A DNA stretch of 64,000 nt from Simmondsia chinensis (GCA_018398585.1 JAGTTD010000007.1:33880911-33944910), one strand, 5' to 3'. Shown: positions 44,234 to 55,854, counted from the first letter of the stretch. The notes: generated from the sequence alone by a model not told the origin. A program made the numbers and translations.

Positions 44234-44395
44234 AATTGAGTCAACAGGTTTATGTGTAACGGATAGCTTGCATCTAATGTGATTGTATTGTTAAAAATTA
44301 CGTTAATAACTAAGCTCTAATTTGATCAATTACTAAGTTGACACAATTAAAAGTATAATGACCAAATTGACACAATAAAAAAATAAGGATATGTG
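44234..44395. repeat. Fragment of the 4585-type foldback MITE
   Basis: 'aattgagtcaacaggttta', 'cttgcatctaatgtgat' and 'aaattgacacaat' match the right half of 4585-4935. Before the CACTA insertion, 'gttaaat' at 36781-36787 joined directly to 'tgagtcaac' here. The same 'gttaaattgagtcaac' string is found at about 4746. Confidence 0.6.
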
Positions 44396-45052
44396 GTGTA
44401 TATAAAATGGGAAGCTCGTACAGACTTTTAGTGCAAAAAATTTTTGGAAATAACTTTTTAGGGTAAAAGTTTCATATATTTAATAAAATAGTCTAAGTGA
44501 CGGTATTAAAGGGTGTAAAACTGGTTATTAGTTGTTGACAAACCCATCATTCTTTCGCTACTATTCTCATCCCACATATGAGCCACAATATTGTAACACT
44601 AGTAACGAAGATTAATTCAATAATAGACCTACTAATAAAATAGTCTAAGCAACGGTATCTTGACTTTTATAATTAATTTTTTTATAGGAATTATTACCCT
44701 TGGCCTTTTTGGTTTATTTTTTTAGTCTCTTGAATTTTGTTCCTATCCATAAATATGACCTTCCTTGGTGAAAACCAATATCGGAGACATGGAAACACTA
44801 AATTGCATATAACTAAAAAACATTGTTTTGATATTGATACTGAAGTTTGACGCCATGATTATTCATTTGTTCTCAAGGACAATAAAATGCAGCATTTGGA
44901 TGCAATTTGCTTTAAAATGGTGGCGCTTTCTGATCCATTTTGAATGCGCATTTGGATGCAATTTACTTTAAAATGGTGGCGCTTTCTGATCCATTTTGAA
45001 TGCCCAAATGTTATCAAAGGGTATTTCTGTCAATATACTTTGTTGGTCAATC
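44396..45052. other. AT-rich spacer with a 56-bp tandem duplication, no gene
   Basis: The duplication (44892-45003) has two copies of a 56-bp unit starting gcatttggatgcaattt, differing by about one base. The remainder is AT-rich without coding signal. Confidence 0.6.
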
Positions 45053-45057
45053 AATGA

Positions 45058-45207
45058 GAAAGTGTAAATGTGGGAATAATTGGTACACCTATAATAGAAG
45101 ACCTCTTGTATATCTATAATATTTACACAGAGTATAGACTACATACATGATAAGCTCAATGGGCCTAATATATACAATTATAACCCATTATACATTATAC
45201 TCTAACA
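45058..45207 (-). repeat. 3' LTR of copia B
   Basis: It is 150 bp and differs from the 5' LTR at roughly 15 positions by eye. The plus-strand flank is followed by tcccccctcaacc, the polypurine tract complement at 45208-45222. Confidence 0.85.
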
Positions 45208-47325
45208 TCCCCCCTCAACCGAAGTAGGAGATAAACAAATGCAAAGGTTGTGTCTGAATAGAAGAAAGAGTTGACGTGGCATATTCTTGGTAAAGATGTC
45301 AGCTATCTGTTGTGACGAAGGGATGTGGAGAACCCGAACAAGACCCATGTGAACGCACTCTCGAACGAAATGAATATGGATCTCAATATGCTTGGTACGA
45401 ACATGCTGCACAGGATTAGTGGACAAATATATAGCCGAGACATTATCACAATAAACTAAGGTAGCACGTGGAAGAAGAAGACCACGCTCACCAAGAAGAG
45501 AGCGAAGCCAGCAACACTTGGAGACAGCATTTGCAACCGCCCTATACTTGGCCTCGGCGCTGAGCGAGAAACTATAGGCTGGTGTTTAGAAGATCAGGAA
45601 ATAATGTTACCTCCCAGAAAAACACAAAAACCAGATGTAGATCGGCGAGTATGAGGACATCCAGCCCAGTCTGCATCACAGTATGCCACAAGTTGATCCA
45701 CATAAGAAGGGGAAACGGTTAAGCCATAGTCAGTGGTGCCATGACGTACCTGATAATTGGTTTAACTACCATCCAATGAGGTCAACACGGAGCATGCATA
45801 AACAAACATACTTGTTGCTATGGATTCTGTCTGTTTTTTTGACGTTGCCTCATACTTGTAGGCTTCGGCCGTGTCCTGGGGTATGTCCCTTGTAGATTGT
45901 TTTATTTTCTTTTATCTATATATTTCGCTGACTTACCAAAAAAAAAACATACTTGCTGCACAGCATAAGAGATGTCGGGGTGAGTGAAAGTAAGATATTG
46001 AAGAGCACCAACTGTAGTTCTATATAAGGTAGGATCAAGCATGAGATCGCCATCATCTATTGAAAGTTTAGACTTGGAATCTTTAGGTGTAGCCACGGGC
46101 TTGTAGGAAAGCATGTGGGTCTTATCAAGTAGATCTTGATTATACTTGGACTGAGATAAGAAAAGACCTTCTGAAGAGTGAGAAACCAAGATCCCAAGAA
46201 AATAATTAAGGCGAACCAAATCTGTCATGTCAAATTCAGAACGTAGAGAGTGAACTATAGCTTGAAGAAGCATAGCAGAAGATGCAGTAAGAACTATATC
46301 ATCCACATAAACCAACAGTATAGCCATGTCACTACCACGACGTAAGAAAAAATAGTGATGAATCAGACTTACAGTTGGTGAAGCCAAGCGTGTGGAGGAA
46401 AGTAGTGAGGCGAGTATACCATGCACAGCGTGCCTGCTCAAGACCATAAAGAGACTTGTTTAATTTGCAAACATGATTAGGGAATTGAGAGTTGATGAAA
46501 TCAGGAGGTTGCTTCATATAAGCCTCTTCATTAAGATATCCATTCAAAAAGGCATTCTTAACATCAAGCTGATTGAATAGGCCACTGGCGAGAAGTAGCT
46601 AGAGCTAGAACCTTGAGAACTGTAGTGGGCTTAACAACGGGACTGAAAGTTTCACCATACTCAATGCCACACCTCTGTGTGAAACCTTATGCAACCAATC
46701 GAGCTTTATATCGTTCAACTTCACGCGTAGAAGTTTGCTTAATGCGATAAACCCATTTAGAGCCAACAATGTTACCATGAGCAAGTGGAGGAACAACATC
46801 CCATGTGTAATTATGAATAAGGGCATTATATTCATCAAGCATTGTATTTTTTCAGTTATCATATGTAAGAGCCTGCTTATAGGAGAAAGGAACCTCGGGC
46901 AACATATTATGAGCAAGCATAGACGATTTAAGAAGAGGTTTCACAATACCAGCTTTTGAACATGTGACCAAAGGATGAAGAGATCGAGATGTGTCATCCC
47001 GAGGCTGGCATAGTGTGGACGGCTCGGCTTGGACGGGTGGAGGAGAATGCATCGGTATGGGAGCCCGAGGCGGTGCACCCTCGATCGAAGGAGCTGCAGG
47101 GGAAGCGGCAGTGGCATCCGGTAGCGGTGGAGCTAGCATGAGCGGCGGTGCTGGTGTGCTACTGGAAAAGTGAGAAGAAGCAAGAGGTGATGTAAACACT
47201 TGATGGAGACGATTCATCATAGCTTGAGAGAAGGTACCCAACAGAGCGAATGAAAAATCTGTTTCATCAAACACAACATGCCTCAAAATAATGATTTTGT
47301 GGATAGCCTTGAGAGATATAAGCAT
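45202..47325 (-). pseudogene. Copia B RT and RNase H, disrupted
   Basis: The RT palm starts around 46916. GYLNEEAYMKQPPDFINSQF, HVCKLNKSLYGLEQARCAWY (46547-46332 frame) and MAILLVYVDDIVLTASSAML (YVDD box, ~46325-46270) are clear, then LNYFLGILVSHSSEGLFLSQ. RNase H ends with VRTKHIEIHIHFVRECVHMG and QQIADIFTKNMPRQLF near 45400-45250. Frames shift several times between 46550 and 46916 and again near 46390. A retroposon insertion at 45819-45944 interrupts the RT/RNase H junction. Regions 46852-47325 hold the Pro-rich linker between integrase and RT. Confidence 0.82.
45819..45944 (+). mobile_element. 5'-truncated L1-type LINE or similar poly(A) retroposon inserted in copia B
   Basis: A 126-bp insert ends in an A run (45937-45944). 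It is flanked by 15-bp direct repeats aaacatacttgttgc (45804-45818) and aaacatacttgctgc (45945-45959), one mismatch. It reads 'ggcttcggccgtgtcctggg ... ttcgctgacttacc' then poly(A), like the 3' end of a plant L1-type LINE. It is too short to show protein homology. Confidence 0.7.
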
Positions 47326-48502
47326 CTGTAACCCTTATGATTCGGTGGATAGCCTAGGAAAACACACAAAGTAGAACGAGAAGCAAGTTTATGTGGAGTA
47401 GCAGCACTCAAATTGGAATAGCAAGCAACCCCAAAAACACAAAGGTGATCATAATTAACATTTTGTTTATAAAAGCATTGATATGGAATCTTTTTCTTAA
47501 TAGCAGTAAAAGATACTAAATTTATGATATGAATAGCAGCAGAAACAGCTTCAACACAATACTGCAGAGGCATACAAGCTTGAAAGAGAAGAGATCGCAT
47601 CATATTACCAATAGTTATGTGCATACGTTCAGCCTTCCCATTTTGTTGGGATGTATGAGGGCACGAGACCCAACTAAGAATACCCCGTTGCATAAAAAGT
47701 CCATTAAAATCACGATTAATGTATTCGGTTCCATTGTCACACTGAAATTGTTTGATTTCCACACCAAACTGATTTAAGACAAGATTACGAAATTGGAGAA
47801 ACAAATTGAACGCCTGAGTTTTAGAGCGCATCGGTTGAATCCATACAAAATGAGAATAATCACCCAAAAATAACAAATAATATTTATAAACACTGAAATT
47901 AAAAATAGGTGATGTCCATACATCAGAATAAACAATGTCAAAAGGACGCATAGTACTAGGAACAGATTTCTGAAAAGATAAACGACTATGCTTACTTAGT
48001 TGGCAAGCATGACACAAACTAGACTCTAAAGAACTAGAGCAAGAAATAAATTTGTGCTTGAATAATGTTGATAAAACGGGCTCTCCTGGATGGCCTAAGC
48101 GACGGTACCAAAAAGAAGAGGTGACTCGTGAAGCAAAGAAGATGCAGTGATGGTAGGTGATTCTGGTACTGTAAAAAGAGCCCCCGGACTGACACAACGG
48201 ATGATAGTTGACTTCAATTTAGGAGCCTTGACAGAAAAACAAATACAGTCAAATTCGAGAAGATAATTGTTATCTAAATAAAATTGGTGAATGGAAAGTA
48301 AATTTTTGGAAAGACCGGGTACAAATAGAACTTTGTTTGGAAACAAGCAACCTGCAGGAGTAGATCTGAAAAAAGTCCCAATACCAGCAATAGAAAGATA
48401 AGTACCATTACCGACTAAAATTTTATCAGACCCGGTATACGGAGACAAGGACGGTAGGATACCTGGAATATTTGTCATGTGGGAGGAGGCCCCGCTATCC
48501 AT
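47283..48502 (-). pseudogene. Copia B protease and integrase
   Basis: Protease at 48502: MDSGASSHMTNIPGILPSLS with the DSGA active site and LVGNGTYL flap region. GAG-pre-integrase: FWYRRLGHPGEPVLSTLF, and CHACQLSKHSRLSF (zinc-binding). Integrase core: IVYSDVWTSP, FQCDNGTEYI, and PHTSQQNGKAERMHITIGNM, so the catalytic Asp, Asp and Glu are visible. The part 48197-47283 is one open frame of about 300 residues. A frame change near 48100 separates it from protease. Confidence 0.85.
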
Positions 48503-48639
48503 GACCCAAGAGGGGTCAAGAGTAGGGGTGGAATAATATTGTGGGGAGAACTGACTTGCATCAAAACCTGGGTAGAAACCATAGCCAGTGGTATAAACAT
48601 TATTTGCAGGATGAAATTGCCCATTAGAAACGATACTAC

Positions 48640-49705
48640 TCGAAGGAGCAGAACCAAATGGAGGAGGCCGATATTACGTATTAAAGAGCGGGATAAGTAG
48701 CATGTACGGCATCCTATAATTTTGACCCCACATATTCGGTGTCCACTGATTTCCATAACCACGACCGTTTCTACCACGACCACGACCATTACCTCAACCT
48801 GCACGACCTCGGCCATTACCTAGGCCATTACCATATTGATATCCAAAATCAGACTGCTGTTGTTGAGCGGAAAAGGCTGCCGGCTGCTCGGTGGCAACTG
48901 GCTACTGCGGGGCCGGGACGGCTGACGTATCCGTGATCGGCTGGGGCGTTGTGTGTGCATCCAGGGTACCGGCCGCTAGGAGAACGTCGGAAGTACCTGC
49001 ATTGGCATTCTTAAGACGAGATTCGTCATTCATCAATATAGATAGGGCCTCAATTAAAGATGGAAAGAGAACACGAGATGTAATAGATGTACACACAGCA
49101 CTAAAATCTTTTTCATCAGACAGACTATCCACAACGGCTAGAACCATATCAACATCAGTAATAGAGGCATTGACAGACTTGAGATTATCAACCAGAGATT
49201 TAATCTTTGCAAGATAGGCTAACATGGAAAGGTTTAATCTTTGTAATATTTGTTAATTCATGTTTAAATTGCAACTAACGTGATTGTGCAAAATCAGTAA
49301 AAGGCGGGTGATAGAATCCCAAAGCGATGCAGCAGTTACATCATCATTAGTACTAGACACAGCACTAGCAAGATCGGGAGAGATAGTACTAAGTATCCAG
49401 GAGATGAGAAGATTACCAATTTGTTTCCAATAGCGATAGTGGGGATCTGATATAGCAGGTTGAGAGGAGGTGTCATCAAGGTGATCATCCACAACATAAC
49501 CTCTACAAGTAGAGAGAAAAGATCGGCACCATATGAGATATGTGGAGGGATCATTCAGATCAAGTGTGGAAGAAATTTGATGTCTAATATTTGAGACGCT
49601 AAACGGGGTGGGAAGCGATGGATTGTTGGCTGGAGGTGGTTGCACGGCATCATGGGGAGTGGTGGTGTATGAGACGTCTACCATGAGAGAGAAGGGCGGC
49701 AGCAT
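48640..49705 (-). pseudogene. Copia B gag
   Basis: ATG at 49705 starts MLPPFSLMVDVSYTTTPHDA. The gag core follows with NDPSTYLIWCRSFLSTCRGY, DPHYRYWKQIGNLLISWILS and LWDSITRLL. A frame break near 49250 leads to MLAYLAKIKSLVDNLKSVNA, DVDMVLAVVDSLSDEKDFSA (49225-48902). A Gly/Arg/Asn-rich tail occupies 48840-48740. This is the UBN2-like gag seen in plant copia elements. At least one frameshift is present. Confidence 0.78.
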
Positions 49706-49825
49706 CGACTAGGGTTGGGGTAGGGACAGCGGCGGCTGCGGCCGCTAGGGTTAGGGGGAAAAAAGGAAAATGGCCAGGGTTTGCCTTATTTTATGAGAGA
49801 GTTAGGGTTAGCTCTGATACCATAA

Positions 49826-49975
49826 GAAAGTATAAATGTGGGAACAATTGGTACCCCTAGAATATGAGCCCTTTCGTATATTTATAATGTTTACACAGAG
49901 TATAGACTACATATATAATAAACCCAATGGGTCTAATATATACAATTATAACCCACTATACATTATAATCTAACA
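49826..49975 (-). repeat. 5' LTR of copia B
   Basis: 150 bp; on the minus strand it begins TGTTAGATTATAATGTATAG and ends at CTTTC. It lies 3 bases from the primer binding site. Confidence 0.85.
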
Positions 49976-49980
49976 AATGA

Positions 49981-50754
49981 CTTGTCATGTCATCTGAAAA
50001 ATGACGCCATCTTGCCAAAGAGGATGCCATTTGTTAATACGAATAACACCTAAGGTACTAAGAAAATAACTCGGAATGATCAGAGGCCTTTTTATTGTTT
50101 TCACAAACATGAAGGAATTAAAAAGTAAATACCCCTACATTTTAATAGTAGTATTTTCCTTGGCAATTTCACTCCATTGCAAAGTCCCAAATTAATCTCT
50201 GTATGACTATTTAATTCAAATTAATTCCTATATGGATGTTCAATATTTTTTTTACCATTAAAAAATTAAATATTAAAAAATTTTGAAAAAAACCTTTTCA
50301 ATTTTTCTTTGAAAAAAAAAATTAAAAAATACACCAAATCTCATGGTACATATGCTAACCTGGTCTCCCTAGAGATCCGCGGCTTGGTTTACAATATTAA
50401 CGTAATCTCCCACGTGTGTTGCATTGGAAACAAAATATCTTCTACATCAAAGTTTGCGTGTGTTTGGAGAAACTTCTATTTAGAGTGTCTAGTTAATGTT
50501 GATAAAACATTTGTTATAGATGTAAAAGACTCCTGTAACATGTTCTCTCATGTAAATCTCTATTGGGCTTGAAGTATGGATAATGCACAAGCCCATCTCA
50601 TAACTTGTATTTAAATCACCATGCTGGCATAGTGCATTCATGCTCTTGTGATCTAATTCACCTCCGCCATAGCTTTGGAAAACCTTAATTTTCAAATTAA
50701 ATCAGTTTTCAACTAAATTATTGAAAGCGGTGAAAATGTCATAAACCTCATGCT
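49981..50754. other. AT-rich spacer, no gene; possible R1 relic
   Basis: About 50575-50650 carries 'tggataatgcacaagcccat' and 'cataacttgtatttaaatca', similar to part of repeat R1. Nothing else is recognisable. Confidence 0.4.
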
Positions 50755-53380
50755 ATGGCTGCATCTGGACAATCTCCCTCATTGAACCACAACCACGGTG
50801 GCCACAACCGCGGTCGTGGCCAGAACCGACGAGGGGGCCATGGTGGCTGGGGAGCCAAACCCCCGGGCCATGCTCCGCCTTATGGTCCGCCGCCCCCCAC
50901 CAATCCTTACCCGATTCGTCCTCCGGTTGGTCCTCCTTTTCACTTTAATGCAGGTGTGCTCGGGCCCGCTTCTCAATTTTGCCAGATATGATTACAGACT
51001 GGTCATACCACTGTTGCTTGCCCTCATCGCTTTGATAACACTTCTTTCACAGATCCCAGCCAATCACTTGCTGCCATGACTATTGGGGAACCACATGACT
51101 ACAATTGGTATCCTGACTCGGGTCCCTCCAATCATATGACGCCTAATCCAAGTATTCTCTATAACCTTCTTCTTTATTCTGGTCATAAAAGTGTCCTTGC
51201 TGGGAATGGGGAGTTACGGCCTGTTATACATGTTGGCTCTACAACAATACCAAAGACATCCCATCATTTAAACAATATCATGCTAGTCCCCAATCTCACC
51301 CATAACCTAATATCAATTTAACAACTATGTGGTGACAATAAGTGTAGGGTTGAATTTGACTCAAACTTCTTTTGTGTTAAGGACCGAGCTATAGGGACAC
51401 TGCTTCTACAAGTACCTAGTAACGGACCACTATATAATTTTTCATCACATGATGTTGGGCTCCTCGCACGGGTAACAGATGGCGCACCATGGCATCAGCG
51501 ACTAGGGAATCTAGGAAGTACTGTTTTTGATACCTTATGTAAACAACATTTTTGTCTGAATGTTAAGTTTTTAGATAAATGTTCTTCTTGTTAATTAGGT
51601 AAATCTAGGAAACTGTCACTTGAACGTGCATTACATGCTACTACTATGCCGTTACAATTAATACATTCTGATGTATGGCAATCTCCGATTTTTTCTAGTT
51701 CTGCATATAATTATTATGTTTTATTTATTGATGATTTTTCCCGATTTACATGGCTCTATCCGATGTAACGCAATTCAAAAGTTTATGACATTTTCACCGC
51801 TTTCAAAATTTTAGTTGAAAACCAATTTAACTTGAAAATTAAGGTTTTCCAAAGCGACGGCGGAGGTGAATTCGATCACAGGTGTATGAATGCGCTATGC
51901 TTGAATGGTGGAATTCACTTTTGTTTATCATGTCCTGATACCCCGAACAAAATGGGGTGGCGGAATGCAAGCATCGACATCTATCTGAAATGGCACGGAT
52001 TAATTCATTCAAACTTCCTTACCAGTTTTGGGATGACGCTTTTTGTACGGCATGTTTTATTATAAACCGTCTCCCAATGCCAAATGTCTCTAATTTCTCC
52101 CCTTTTCAAAAAAATTTTACCACAAATCCCGATTACAGCCGATTTAGAGTTTTTGGGTGTACTTGTTACCCAAACATCACACCCCGTGCCCCTCAAAAAT
52201 TAGCATCAAGTTCTATCCCTTGCATTTTTCTCGGGTATGCAGCCCGTTATAAAAATTACCGATGTTTTGATCCCCCTAAAGAAACAAATGTACTTTAGTC
52301 GGCATGTAGTATTTGATGAATCTAGGTTTCCTTAACATGAACTAGTGTGTCCAATTGCTCCTATCGCTAATGCCTCGCATGATTCACCTCTGCTCATACA
52401 TGCTTCCTCCCCCCATGCGTTGTTACCACGTCCCCTATCCCACACCAAGCCGTTCCCAAACCCCCCGCCCTGTGCAATGACTCGCATGACAGTGAGGCCG
52501 CGTCCCCTGCTGTGCCTTCCGAGCCCACTGGTCTCGGTTACACAATCCGGACTACGGAGCCCTTGGACTTCGTTCTGACTTCTCCCATGTCTCAACCTTC
52601 TTCACTTGAGCCTAGGTCGGACCTGGACCTCCAACCGTGTCTTTGACACCTCAACAGCCCACCTCCCCTATGCAAAATATACACCCTATGCGCACTAGGA
52701 TTAAAGATTGCATGCGTAAAACTAAGTACCCACTCTCCTTATCCTCCATCACGGTAGTTCAAGAGCCAACTTGTTACTCATAGGCAGTGAAAAATCCCCA
52801 ATTGCAACAAGCCATGGCGGATGAGTTTAACGCTCTCATTCTCAATAGCATCTGGGATCTTGTTCCCCACGACCCATCTTAAAACCTTGTAGGTAGCACT
52901 TGAAAATATAAAGTCAAGTATAAAGCGGATAGGTCTGTTGAACGGTTCAAGTCTCGTCTTGTTGCTCAAGGTTTTCATCAGCATCAAGGCCTCGACTACA
53001 AGGAAACCTTTAGCCCAATTGTTAAACCCACTACCATACGCTTCATACTTACGCTTGCCATTACATACAATTGGCCAATACAACAGTTGGATGTTAAAAA
53101 TGCATTCCTACATGGTTATCTTAAGGAGGAAGTTTATATGCGAAACCTAAAGGTTTTATACATCCTAAATATCCTAATCATGTCTGCCGCTTCTGGAAAG
53201 CGTTATATGGACTCAAATAGGCACCACGGCCATGGTTCCAACATTTTTTAGTGCTTTCTTATTTAGTCTTGGCTTTACCTATTGTCGGGCTGACCCCTCT
53301 TTATCCACAAGACTATCTCTCACCTCACGTGCCTTCTTCTCTATGTTGATGACATCATACTCCCCGGTTCTGAAACCATA
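50755..53380 (+). mobile_element. Ty1/copia fragment (copy D), both LTRs missing
   Basis: Gag tail: NHGGHNRGRGQNRRGGHGGW (50790-50850). Protease: WYPDSGPSNHMTPNPSILYN (~51110) with LAGNGELRPVIHVGS, close to the VGNGSSLPVIHVGF of copia A, so A and D belong to one lineage. Integrase: LIHSDVWQSP, FIDDFSRFTWLYPM, FQSDGGGEFDH, CPDTP (51655-51960), then FWDDAFCTACFIINRLPMPN. RT: the MRTRIKDCMRKT region at ~52690, [20 protein letters not shown] (~52940), [19 protein letters not shown] (~53085) and YVDDIILPGSE at ~53345. Many stops. It is cut at 53380 by an LTR-like insertion and does not resume, so RNase H is lost. Confidence 0.82.
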
Positions 53381-53550
53381 TGAATGTACACGATTGAATG
53401 AATTAAGAGTACATAGGAGGCCCATATATATAGACAAACACAAGGAGACATAAAGACTATAATACCCCTGAGGGTTACATAAGTCAAGGGGCAAACAGGT
53501 AAATGAATGAAACTCTAGTCTAGCCCCTACACTAGAACATTCTAGAATCA
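53381..53550 (-). repeat. Probable solo LTR at the end of copia D
   Basis: On the minus strand it runs TGATTCTAGAATG...GTACATTCA, with TG/CA ends, and contains 'tctatatatatgggcc' as a TATA-like box. A short 'cata' lies on both sides, too short to prove a TSD. It resembles no other LTR in the window. Confidence 0.5.
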
Positions 53551-53559
53551 TATAGCCTA

Positions 53560-53705
53560 ATAATTAGTATTGGAATGAGGCTGTTGGGACTCGAACTTGT
53601 GACCTTTTGGTCAACAAAGCTTTAATATCATGTCAAAGAATTAGCAGTCCCTAAAGTTTAAGTTGATAGGTGAAGACATAAAACTGGTTTTATACTATAT
53701 CAATA
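53560..53705 (-). repeat. tRNA-related dispersed repeat R1
   Basis: 'gctgttgggactcgaacttgtgacc', cut here as 'ggactcgaacttgtgacc', with 'caacaaagctttaatatcat' and 'agtttaagttgataggtga' follow the R1 order of the 9895 copy. The A-box-like end has decayed. Confidence 0.5.
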
Positions 53706-54040
53706 GAATTTACTATTATTAGATAAAACTTCCATACTCTTTTGCACATATTAAGTATCTTTTTTAGAGGTGTATATCTCACCATTCTCTACGACATTTT
53801 TTGCCGTACACTTTCTATGTTTTTTATATTGAAAATCACTTTGAAGAGTGCCCATTTTTTACTTAATTACAGTAAGTTTTTAAATTTCAATTAACCTCCT
53901 TAAATAAGTTACATTGTCACGTGTTTGTTGGATATCATGTGTCGTGCATGTGGCTTTTAGAATAGATTTATAGTTTAGAATGTGTAAAATACATCGGTAA
54001 AAGTTATTCAAGTGCACCTCTTATGTTAGACACAACAAAA
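53706..54040. other. AT-rich spacer, no gene seen
   Basis: No open frame, repeat end or RNA gene is recognised. Confidence 0.5.
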
Positions 54041-54400
54041 ACTTAACAACAACAGCAGTCATGGTGCCACAAAGGCTCCCCCAAAAGCAGGATCCGTAGG
54101 GGGGAGGGGGGGATGTTCGCAGCGTTCTCCCTTTAGGGTGCTACCCTAAAGAGAGGTTGTTTCAAGGATCCCCAACCTGAAGAGCGTGTCATCTTGGAAG
54201 CATACAGCCTGGTGCAAGTGTGTAGTAATTTCAGGAACAAAAAAACATTTAGTGCGGGGGGGGGGGGGGTGGTTCTCCCTTTAGGGTACTACCCTAAAGA
54301 GAGGCTGTTTCCAAGTACCCCGACCTGAAGAGCGTGTCATCCTGGAAGCATATAGCCTGGTGCAAGTGCATAGTAATTTCAGGATAAAAAAACATTTAGT
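54041..54400 (-). mobile_element. Au-like SINE with a 148-bp internal tandem duplication
   Basis: A tail (complement of TTG repeats, 54044-54056) and body ('aagcaggatccgtagg', 'agcgttctccctttagggt') match the body of the 5S-headed SINEs. The part beyond, 'agcgtgtcatcttggaagc' to 'gtagtaatttcagg', is not 5S, so this copy has another head. A 148-bp segment is repeated in tandem ('ctttagggt' at 54131 and 54279) with a 14-G run at 54256-54269 at the junction. Confidence 0.65.
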
Positions 54401-54760
54401 GTACTAGAGGGATTCAGCGAGGCTGAGAGCCATGTGATGAGAAGACCACACATCTAATTTGGTTTTTTTATGTAAACCAAGCATACATTTAGAGGGATCC
54501 ACGGGTTGATTTGCAAAAGATCCCTCTGACGCTTAAGTCAACTAAAGGCTCGCTTATTAATTAATAGAATAAGCAATAAATACGTAAACATAATAAAAAA
54601 CATATATAAGATACATTATATATAGGGGCTGTCACTATCTTGCTTTGACTATGGCGCGCCCCAACATTTGCTTCATATAGTTGATTTACTTCTTTTTTAT
54701 TTTTCTATTTTTTCCCAAGGCTTACAGTTACTTATCAAAGGAAATATAATCTAAGAAATT
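54401..54760. other. Spacer without recognisable gene
   Basis: Mixed sequence with 'gatccacgggttga' and AT-rich parts. No coding or RNA gene signal. Confidence 0.5.
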
Positions 54761-54765
54761 CATAT

Positions 54766-55150
54766 TGATGTAGCGCGTAAGTGAAAATATAGGGGAACGG
54801 GAAGGTTCTACTGCCTTCCCTTTAATTTTATGAAAGAATTAACAAAACTTCAAAAGAAAAATAAAAATATAATTCTCACAACTTGAGATTAGAAGCCCTA
54901 AAAGGGGAAAAAAATATGAAATTTATGAACTAAATAACAACCCTAGGTTCTTCTAATATATATAGAGGAGCTAACCTACTTGTCATCAAATTCAAAAAGA
55001 TAAATACAAAATTTAAAATTTAAATTTAAACTAATCCTACTCTATCTCAAACCTCCTCTCCTCCGCGTCCCTATCCTCCGTATCCGCCAAGACGTTGGCG
55101 CCAAGGCGGTGACGCCAAGACCCAATGTTGCTCAACGATGGGCAGCATCA
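54766..55150 (-). mobile_element. Solo LTR of the TGATGCA gypsy family
   Basis: A perfect 5-bp TSD CATAT lies at 54761-54765 and 55151-55155. The minus strand starts TGATGCTGCCC and ends CGCGCTACATCA, close to the 546-992 LTR end CGCGCTGCATCA. The adjoining 'aagggaaggcag...gaacct' and 'ttcccct' blocks are collinear with that LTR. The 385-bp length is a little shorter than the 436-447 bp LTRs. Confidence 0.8.
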
Positions 55151-55524
55151 CATATATTAACAGATATTATACTATAAGGTGTATTGTTCAAGTTATGATT
55201 GCCAAAAAGGTCCAACAAAAACTGAAAAAAAAAAGAGAAAAGAAAAACAGTATCAGGATTGTACTTAAAGATGGTCATGTAGAGTAATTGAGAGAGTGAC
55301 ATATTTGGGACCAGACCATGATGGATGATCCATATTGTCATCCCATGTACATGACATACATCGCATGTGTGACAGTGATGTATTAAGCCCTGCCAATTTC
55401 ATGCTTTGTTTAGAAAATATTAAAGCCTGCTCAGTGGATGATGCGAAATTAGATCCATTGAGTTAATCCAAAAAAAAAAAAAAAAAGGATGTTTAGAAAA
55501 TATTAAATAATAATAGGAGTTAAA

Positions 55525-55546
55525 GTATATATATATATATATATAT
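55525..55546. repeat. (AT)n microsatellite
   Basis: A pure AT run next to the SINE at 55555. Confidence 0.85.
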
Positions 55547-55554
55547 AAGGAGTT

Positions 55555-55843
55555 GGTCTAGTAGTAAAGGCTCCTCACTTCACTTCTTGAGGTCAGCAAT
55601 CCGAACCTCCTTGCAGCCAAAATGGGTATCTTTTGCTGAGTGCTTTGCTTCGATAGATTAGGGGCTTGACTGTCCTATATTCCTTTCTTTTGGTTTGTCT
55701 TGTTTTCGAGTCCTTCACAGTGGTGTTTGAGGCTCTTAGTGTACGTCTGTTTTGGCTTCCCTTCTTGTTTGCACCGTTTCTATTGTTTTGATCCTCGTCC
55801 TTATACGGGTTGACTCAGGACTCTGTCGCTAATTATCGAAAAA
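55555..55843 (+). mobile_element. tRNA-derived SINE
   Basis: The head has an A-box-like 'tggtctagtagtaaaggct' and a B-box-like 'ggtcagcaatccgaacctcc'. The 3' end is 'ctaattatcgaaaaaaa', a short poly(A). Direct repeats aaggagtt flank it (55547-55554 and 55844-55851). The length of ~290 bp is at the upper end for plant SINEs. It is a classical tRNA-headed SINE, unlike the 5S-headed family nearby. Confidence 0.7.
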
Positions 55844-55854
55844 AAGGAGTTAAG

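Larger units (their letters stand above)
45058..49975 (-). mobile_element. Ty1/copia retrotransposon with 150-bp LTRs (copy B), minus strand
   Basis: Both LTRs are 150 bp (45058-45207 and 49826-49975). A perfect 5-bp TSD AATGA lies at 45053-45057 and 49976-49980. On the minus strand the element begins TGTTAGA, has a tRNA-Met-type PBS next to the 5' LTR (complement of gctctgatacca at 49811-49822), then gag, protease, integrase, RT and RNase H, and a polypurine tract ggttgagggggga next to the 3' LTR. At 4.9 kb it is full length. Scattered stops and a small LINE insertion inactivate it. Confidence 0.93.
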
